DNA from: an uncultured Gammaproteobacteria bacterium
Lineage (GTDB): Bacteria > Pseudomonadota > Gammaproteobacteria > SZUA-152
NCBI GenBank assembly: GCA_913009875.1
Contig: CAJVYS010000009.1
Location: forward strand, 1-46,756
Reading direction: 5' to 3'
DNA: 46,756 nt
A program made the translations under genes and the position numbers. Every line of letters begins with the position of its first letter. The first letter of the stretch is position 1. Under the pieces are notes generated by a model. It did no database searches, was not told the origin of the DNA, and saw only the letters and a program-made list of their open reading frames with translations. Shown here one piece after another: positions 43,077 to 46,756 of the stretch.

Positions 43077-43385
43077 TCAGATCCGGGGAGGGCGAACGGG
43101 CGGGGCGGAATGCCGGGAAATCAGGGTTTGAAGGGAAATCGGAAAATAGGTGTCATGCCCCAGGAAGTGTATGACATCGCTGTCCGAGGTCATGGCCACC
43201 AGGTGCGATGACATGTGGCAGCCGTGACTCTGGTGGTGGTCGGTGCCGTCCACCGGGGCATCATACAGGCAGCCGGATGCCACGGCGGCGTGGTCTGGCA
43301 CCAGACCCACATGCGTATCCGATGCCCAGACGATACCGGTGCTGAACAGGGCAAGGATCAATAGCGAGAGGAGTGTGCGGCGCAT
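43077..43385 (-). CDS. Small His-rich periplasmic protein, CzcI-like
   Basis: The 102-aa ORF has a clear signal peptide (MRRTLLSLLILALFSTGIVW, cut near WAS), then a short mature part with DGTDHHQSHGCHMSSH and two Cys, ending PPVRPPRI. Position directly before czcC, small size, Cys/His content and a proline-rich end recall CzcI of czc operons, a proposed periplasmic regulator or metal-binding protein. The match is by character, not alignment. No good Shine-Dalgarno is seen. Confidence 0.55.
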   Translation of the reverse strand: MRRTLLSLLILALFSTGIVWASDTHVGLVPDHAAVASGCLYDAPVDGTDHHQSHGCHMSSHLVAMTSDSDVIHFLGHDTYFPISLQTLISRHSAPPVRPPRI

Positions 43386-43559
43386 AGGTAGTGATTCTGG
43401 TGGCTAGCCGGTGTTCCGTCAAGTTAATAGGTGAGGTGAGAGGCCGGATGAGGCGAAGTGGAATCCTGCGGCGCATTCCCTGGATTGCGCTACGCACCAT
43501 CCAGGCTACCTTGTTATCACAGGACCGCGCTGATAGATGGAGTAATTGAATGCCGGGCA

Positions 43560-44207
43560 CTATTTTTGCCGCAGGCGGCCGATGATGCGCGGCAGAAAGG
43601 CCACCAGCGCCAGCAGGGCGAGGGCCAGCATGCCTTTCTGGATCAAGCCCTCGCCGCTGGCCACCGCCTCGCGCCCGGCGTAGCCGAGATAGGTATAGGC
43701 GAGGGCGCCGGGCAGCATGCACACATAGGTGGCGATGAGATAGTGGGACAGCTTGATGCGCGTCAGGCCGAGGGCGTAATTGAGCAGGTTGAAGGGGAAC
43801 AGCGGCACCAGGCGCACGAAGGCGACGAAGCGCCAGCCTTCACCCTCGACGCCTTGTTTGAGCTGCTGCAGACGGCCGCCGGTCTTTTGTTCCACCCAGT
43901 CCGAGGCCAGGTAACGGGCGACAAGAAAGGCCAGCGTGGCGCCGAGGGTTGCGCCGGTGAGGTTGTACAGCGTGCCCCAGACCGGGCCGAACAGCGCGCC
44001 GCCGACCAGCGTCAGCGCCGAGCCGGGCAGAAAAAAAACCGCGCCCAGGGCGTAGACGAGCATGAACAGGATCGGCCCGGCGGGGCCGGCGTCTTTCACC
44101 CAGATTTCCAGTGCGGCGGCGTCGAAGGCATCGCGGTAGACGATGGCCAGGGCGATGCCGGCGATCAGCAGGGCGAACAGGGCGTAACGAAAGATGCGAG
44201 TGTTCAT
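43560..44207 (-). CDS. TVP38/TMEM64 (VTT/DedA-like) membrane protein
   Basis: The 215-aa integral membrane protein has the VTT-domain signatures FFLPGSALTLVGGALFGPVW and RLVPLFPFNLLNYALGLTRI. Relatives of this family are linked to phospholipid flipping and membrane homeostasis; the bacterial role is not settled. The start is ATG 44207 with GGGAA upstream. It is co-directional with the hydroxylase gene upstream across a gap filled by an inverted repeat. Confidence 0.88.
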   Translation of the reverse strand: MNTRIFRYALFALLIAGIALAIVYRDAFDAAALEIWVKDAGPAGPILFMLVYALGAVFFLPGSALTLVGGALFGPVWGTLYNLTGATLGATLAFLVARYLASDWVEQKTGGRLQQLKQGVEGEGWRFVAFVRLVPLFPFNLLNYALGLTRIKLSHYLIATYVCMLPGALAYTYLGYAGREAVASGEGLIQKGMLALALLALVAFLPRIIGRLRQK

Positions 44208-44240
44208 GGATTGATAATTCCCGTTGGATTTGTTCCGGGT

Positions 44241-44319
44241 GTAGGTTGGGCAAGGGAGCGAAGCGACGTGCCCAACGGAACTCTGGAATGTTGGGCACGC
44301 TGCGCTTTGCCCAACCTAC
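44241..44319. repeat. Long GTAGGTTGGG inverted repeat
   Basis: Arms GTAGGTTGGGCAA/TTGCCCAACCTAC with inner GTGCCCAAC/GTTGGGCAC. It overlaps the final codons of the hydroxylase gene (44316). Confidence 0.8.
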
Positions 44320-45188
44320 AGATTTTTACTTTCGCCGGGTTTGCTCCATTCGCGTCGATTGATCGCATACCCCGTAATCTTGCCCACGAACGGCAGGACC
44401 AACATGCCGGGTAGTTGATTGACCTGTTTCGGATCACGGTATTTATGGATGCCGATGGTCATGTTGTCGTGGCCTTCACGCGGCTGGTCGATGTAGGTGC
44501 CGAACAGGCGGTCCCAGTGGGACAGGTTAAAGCCGTAGTTGCTATTGGCCTCGTTATCTTCCACAGAATGATGCACACGGTGCATATCGGGTGTAACTAC
44601 GAATAGACGTATGATGCGGTCGATGCCGCGCGGCAGGCTGACGTTGCTGTGATTGAACATGGCCATGGCATTCAGCACCACTTCGAAGATCACCACCGCC
44701 ACCACCGGCGCGCCAAGCACAATGATGGTGGCGAACTTGATCAGCAGCGACAGGATAATTTCGATAGGGTGAAAACGCGCGCCGGTGGTGACGTCATAAT
44801 CCAGGTCGGCATGATGCACCCGGTGCAGGCGCCACAGGGTGGGCACGGCATGCACCAGCACATGTTGCAGATAGATGATGAAATCCATCGCCACCACCGC
44901 CAGCACCACGCTCAGGGCAACGGGTAGGGAATAATAGTTGAGTAGACCCCAGCCATGCTCGGCGGCGAAGACGGCCATGCCCACGGCGGCGGCGGGAAAC
45001 AGCAGCCGCAGCAGCAGATTATTGAGGAACACCAGGCCCAGGTTGTTGGCCCAGCGCACCGCCTTCGAAACGGTCAATGCGCGGCGTGGGGCGATGACCT
45101 CCCAAGTTGCCATCACGGCGAAGATGCCGAAAAAGAAGCCGAGACGGATGGCGATCTCGTTTTGCACCACAAATTCGTCGAACGTCAT
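44316..45188 (-). CDS. Sterol desaturase / fatty-acid hydroxylase family protein
   Basis: This 290-aa membrane di-iron enzyme family member has the eight-histidine pattern: YLQHVLVH, LHRVHHAD, NHSNV and MHRVHHSVED, between hydrophobic segments. Members hydroxylate or desaturate lipids or carotenoids using O2; the substrate here is unknown. The start is ATG 45188. Its promoter region is shared with the divergent ArsR-rhodanese gene, so it may be under that regulator's control together with the downstream VTT gene. Confidence 0.88.
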   Translation of the reverse strand: MTFDEFVVQNEIAIRLGFFFGIFAVMATWEVIAPRRALTVSKAVRWANNLGLVFLNNLLLRLLFPAAAVGMAVFAAEHGWGLLNYYSLPVALSVVLAVVAMDFIIYLQHVLVHAVPTLWRLHRVHHADLDYDVTTGARFHPIEIILSLLIKFATIIVLGAPVVAVVIFEVVLNAMAMFNHSNVSLPRGIDRIIRLFVVTPDMHRVHHSVEDNEANSNYGFNLSHWDRLFGTYIDQPREGHDNMTIGIHKYRDPKQVNQLPGMLVLPFVGKITGYAINRREWSKPGESKNL

Positions 45189-45205
45189 GTCTGGCTTGTT
45201 CCGGG

Positions 45206-45234
45206 TTGGGTGCCCGCAAAACGCGGGCTATAAT
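45206..45234 (+). promoter_or_regulatory. Promoter of the ArsR-rhodanese gene
   Basis: TTGGGT, 17-bp spacer, TATAAT. The spacer itself is an inverted repeat GCCCGC-N5-GCGGGC (45212-45228). The start would fall near 45241. Confidence 0.65.
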
Positions 45235-45248
45235 GGGTAATGAATCAA

Positions 45249-45272
45249 CTATTCAATAAATCAGTTGAATAG
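45249..45272. promoter_or_regulatory. Operator-like palindrome CTATTCAA-N8-TTGAATAG
   Basis: Perfect 8-bp arms just downstream of the expected transcription start and upstream of the ArsR ATG. This is the right place and size for an ArsR-family autorepression site. Confidence 0.6.
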
Positions 45273-45285
45273 AAGAATAGCGGGA

Positions 45286-45987
45286 ATGGCCACCATGTCA
45301 AGCAATGCATCGAACTCACAAAGCATGAAAGGCAGTTTCAAGCACGACCTGTTTGCCCAGTTCGCCCGTGTCGGCAAGGCGCTGAGCAATGGCAACCGGC
45401 TGGAATTGCTGGAGTTTCTCGCCCAGGGCGAACGCGGCGTGGATGAACTGGCGCGGATTTCCGGGCTCAGCGTCGCCAACACCTCGCAGCACCTGCAGCA
45501 GCTTCGCCAGGCTGGGCTGGTGCTGTCGCGCAAGGAAGGACTGAAGGTTTACTACCGACTCAGTGGCGACGATATTATTACTCTGCTGGATGCCCTGCGC
45601 GGCGTGGCCGAGCGCCACGTGGCCGACGTGGAACGACTGGTGAACACCTATCTCACGGTGAAGGACAGCCTCGAACCCATCCCCCGAGACGAGCTGCTGG
45701 AGCGCGTGAAGCATGATCTGGTGACGGTACTGGACGTGCGCCCGCCGGAGGAATTCGCCGCCGGCCACGTGCCGGGCGCGGTCAACGTGCCGCTCGACGA
45801 ACTGGAGCAGCATTTGAAGACATTGGACCCGGAACAGGAAGTGGTGGCCTATTGCCGCGGCCCGCACTGCGTGCTGGCCTTCGATGCGGTGGCCAGGCTA
45901 CGCGAAAAGGGTCTCAAGGCGCGGCGGATGCAGGATGGGTTTCCCGAGTGGAAGCAGGCGGGGTTGCCGGTGGAGGAAGGGGAATAG
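45286..45987 (+). CDS. ArsR-family HTH regulator fused to a rhodanese domain
   Basis: The N-terminal winged HTH (LSNGNRLELLEFLAQGERGV, SGLSVANTSQHLQQLRQAGL) is of ArsR type. The C-terminal half is a rhodanese domain (VLDVRPPEEFAAGHVPGAVN) with an active-site loop CRGPHC. Such fusions are thought to sense reactive or persulfide sulfur. The HTH half contains no Cys, so sensing, if any, would rest on the rhodanese cysteines. Start is ATG 45286 or 45295; the latter has GGGA at better spacing. It is divergent from the hydroxylase gene. Confidence 0.88.
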   Translation: MATMSSNASNSQSMKGSFKHDLFAQFARVGKALSNGNRLELLEFLAQGERGVDELARISGLSVANTSQHLQQLRQAGLVLSRKEGLKVYYRLSGDDIITLLDALRGVAERHVADVERLVNTYLTVKDSLEPIPRDELLERVKHDLVTVLDVRPPEEFAAGHVPGAVNVPLDELEQHLKTLDPEQEVVAYCRGPHCVLAFDAVARLREKGLKARRMQDGFPEWKQAGLPVEEGE

Positions 45988-46067
45988 CGCCCTGTTATTT
46001 CACCCAATTGTAAAGGCTGTCCCGAGAAAGGCTTCGTTTATTGGTCTCAGTCCGCTAGTCAAAACTA

Positions 46068-46183
46068 TGCACTTTAGTGCAAGGCTTTAGCATTAATAAA
46101 CAAGTGTGCGCAGCACCATCATTGCTTGAAAGCATAACGACTTTCAGTCGTTTTTAAACAACCTATGGACTTTCAGTCCATAG
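46068..46183. repeat. Cluster of short hairpins sharing an ACT-TT(C)-AGT tip
   Basis: GCACTTTAGTGC (46069-46080), GCTTTAGC (46084), TGCTTGAAAGCA (46123), ACGACTTTCAGTCGT (46137-46151, followed by TTTT) and CTATGGACTTTCAGTCCATAG without its first and last base (46164-46182). The fourth could terminate the ArsR transcript. The tip sequence matches the GACTTTAGTC head of the REP at 36307. Confidence 0.65.
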
Positions 46184-46218
46184 TGGTTGAGTTTGGCACT
46201 GACAGCCATTGGAATAGT

Positions 46219-46756
46219 TCATTCTTTGGGGCTGTTTGGTTTCAGCGCCCCCAGTGCTTCAAGGCGTTGGTAGATGATGTCTTCACGTGCAGGCTCGTTA
46301 CGGGCACAGGCTTGTACGGTGTAATCAAAATCATTGTGTTTAAGCAGCGTATGAATCTGTGTGCCAATATAGTTTTTTAGTTTTGTCCCTGCCTGTTCGA
46401 CTTCTTGTTGTAATTCTTTTCGGCCATCGATGATATTCAGCAAGTCTTCAATGTCATGGCTGGATAACGGGTCGTTATTTCCTCGGCCATTGTAGGCTTC
46501 TAATTTCGTGGCGATAAAATAGCAGGGGTTGACTAGGCGTATATGCTGGCCATCACTCAGCTCGACATCCTTGGCGTATTTGAGGGCGTCACTGTACCAG
46601 CGGTTGCTGAAGCCAAGAATACTGGCATCGTCGGGCATGAAGTCGACTTTAAGTTCCCCAAGGCGCATGCGGCATATCACGTCGTCTTGTGGATTGACGG
46701 TAAATCCTCGTTCTGTGAGTTGCGCCTGAAAGGCTGCCCACTGCGGATAACCGATG
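46219..46756 (-). CDS. AbiEii-like nucleotidyltransferase, N-terminus cut by window edge
   Basis: The frame stays open beyond the track start to the window edge (IGYPQWAAFQAQLTERGFTV upstream of the listed ORF), so at least 178 aa are visible. RLGELKVDFMPDDASILGFS, FIATKLEAYNGRGNNDPLSS and HDIEDLLNIIDGR resemble the AbiEii/DUF1814-type nucleotidyltransferase family, where the D-F-M-P part follows the catalytic strand. Some members are type IV toxins; no antitoxin is seen on the downstream side and the upstream side is outside the window. Confidence 0.7.
   Translation of the reverse strand, partial: IGYPQWAAFQAQLTERGFTVNPQDDVICRMRLGELKVDFMPDDASILGFSNRWYSDALKYAKDVELSDGQHIRLVNPCYFIATKLEAYNGRGNNDPLSSHDIEDLLNIIDGRKELQQEVEQAGTKLKNYIGTQIHTLLKHNDFDYTVQACARNEPAREDIIYQRLEALGALKPNSPKE

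Overview
The window reads as chromosomal DNA of a gammaproteobacterium. It carries ubiG, an rpsF-rpsR-DUF2232-rplI ribosomal cluster followed by dnaB-alr-radA, a divergent metE/metR pair and a trpS-scpA-scpB-rluB operon. A sulfur-bacterium-like (Chromatiales/Thiotrichales-like) lineage is only a guess from overall style. Both edges cut genes: a macro-domain gene at the left and an AbiEii-like nucleotidyltransferase at the right. Both run off the window and are missing, wholly or partly, from the ORF track.

Layout. 1-3.1 kb: macro-domain protein, an AT-rich gap with a large hairpin, a b-type cytochrome and an unknown 395-aa protein. 3.5-8.3 kb: a SWIM/SNF2 helicase and a decayed PEP-utilising enzyme. 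8.3-13 kb: site-2 protease, then the tightly coupled trpS-scpA-scpB-rluB operon. 13.2-16.5 kb: metE/metR sharing a promoter region with two MetR-type boxes. 16.7-23.5 kb: rpsF, rpsR, DUF2232, rplI, terminator, a structured element touching the dnaB start, dnaB, a chain of four five-codon mini-ORFs, alr, radA. 23.6-28.6 kb: PilZ protein, an isolated holin/muramidase pair, a small membrane protein, rmuC, HAD phosphatase, ubiG. 29-33.3 kb: glgP and gpmI. 33.9-43.4 kb: a metal-efflux block with a ZntA-type P1B ATPase, a frameshifted REP-associated transposase (RAYT), a CzcCBA/Cus-type RND pump and a small CzcI-like periplasmic protein. 43.6-46 kb: VTT/DedA-like membrane protein, sterol-desaturase-family hydroxylase and a divergent ArsR-rhodanese fusion regulator.

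The main theme outside genes is palindromic repeats. Nearly every intergenic gap holds at least one. REP-type hairpins have GTAG or GTGG at the foot. Two copies are nested one REP pair inside another, and one has expanded into a five-copy tandem array next to the RAYT remnant. At least three further families occur: GCGCAC palindromes, CACAGAGGCAC repeats, and long GTAGGTTGG or GTAGCCTGGG inverted repeats.

The strongest candidates for something undescribed are two. One is the 240-bp element with perfect 19-bp terminal inverted repeats directly before dnaB: all seven differences between its inner hairpin arms become G-U pairs only in the minus-strand RNA, and its right terminus includes the likely dnaB ribosome-binding site. 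The other is the ATGA relay of four mini-ORFs between dnaB and alr. All calls come from reading the sequence; no searches were run.
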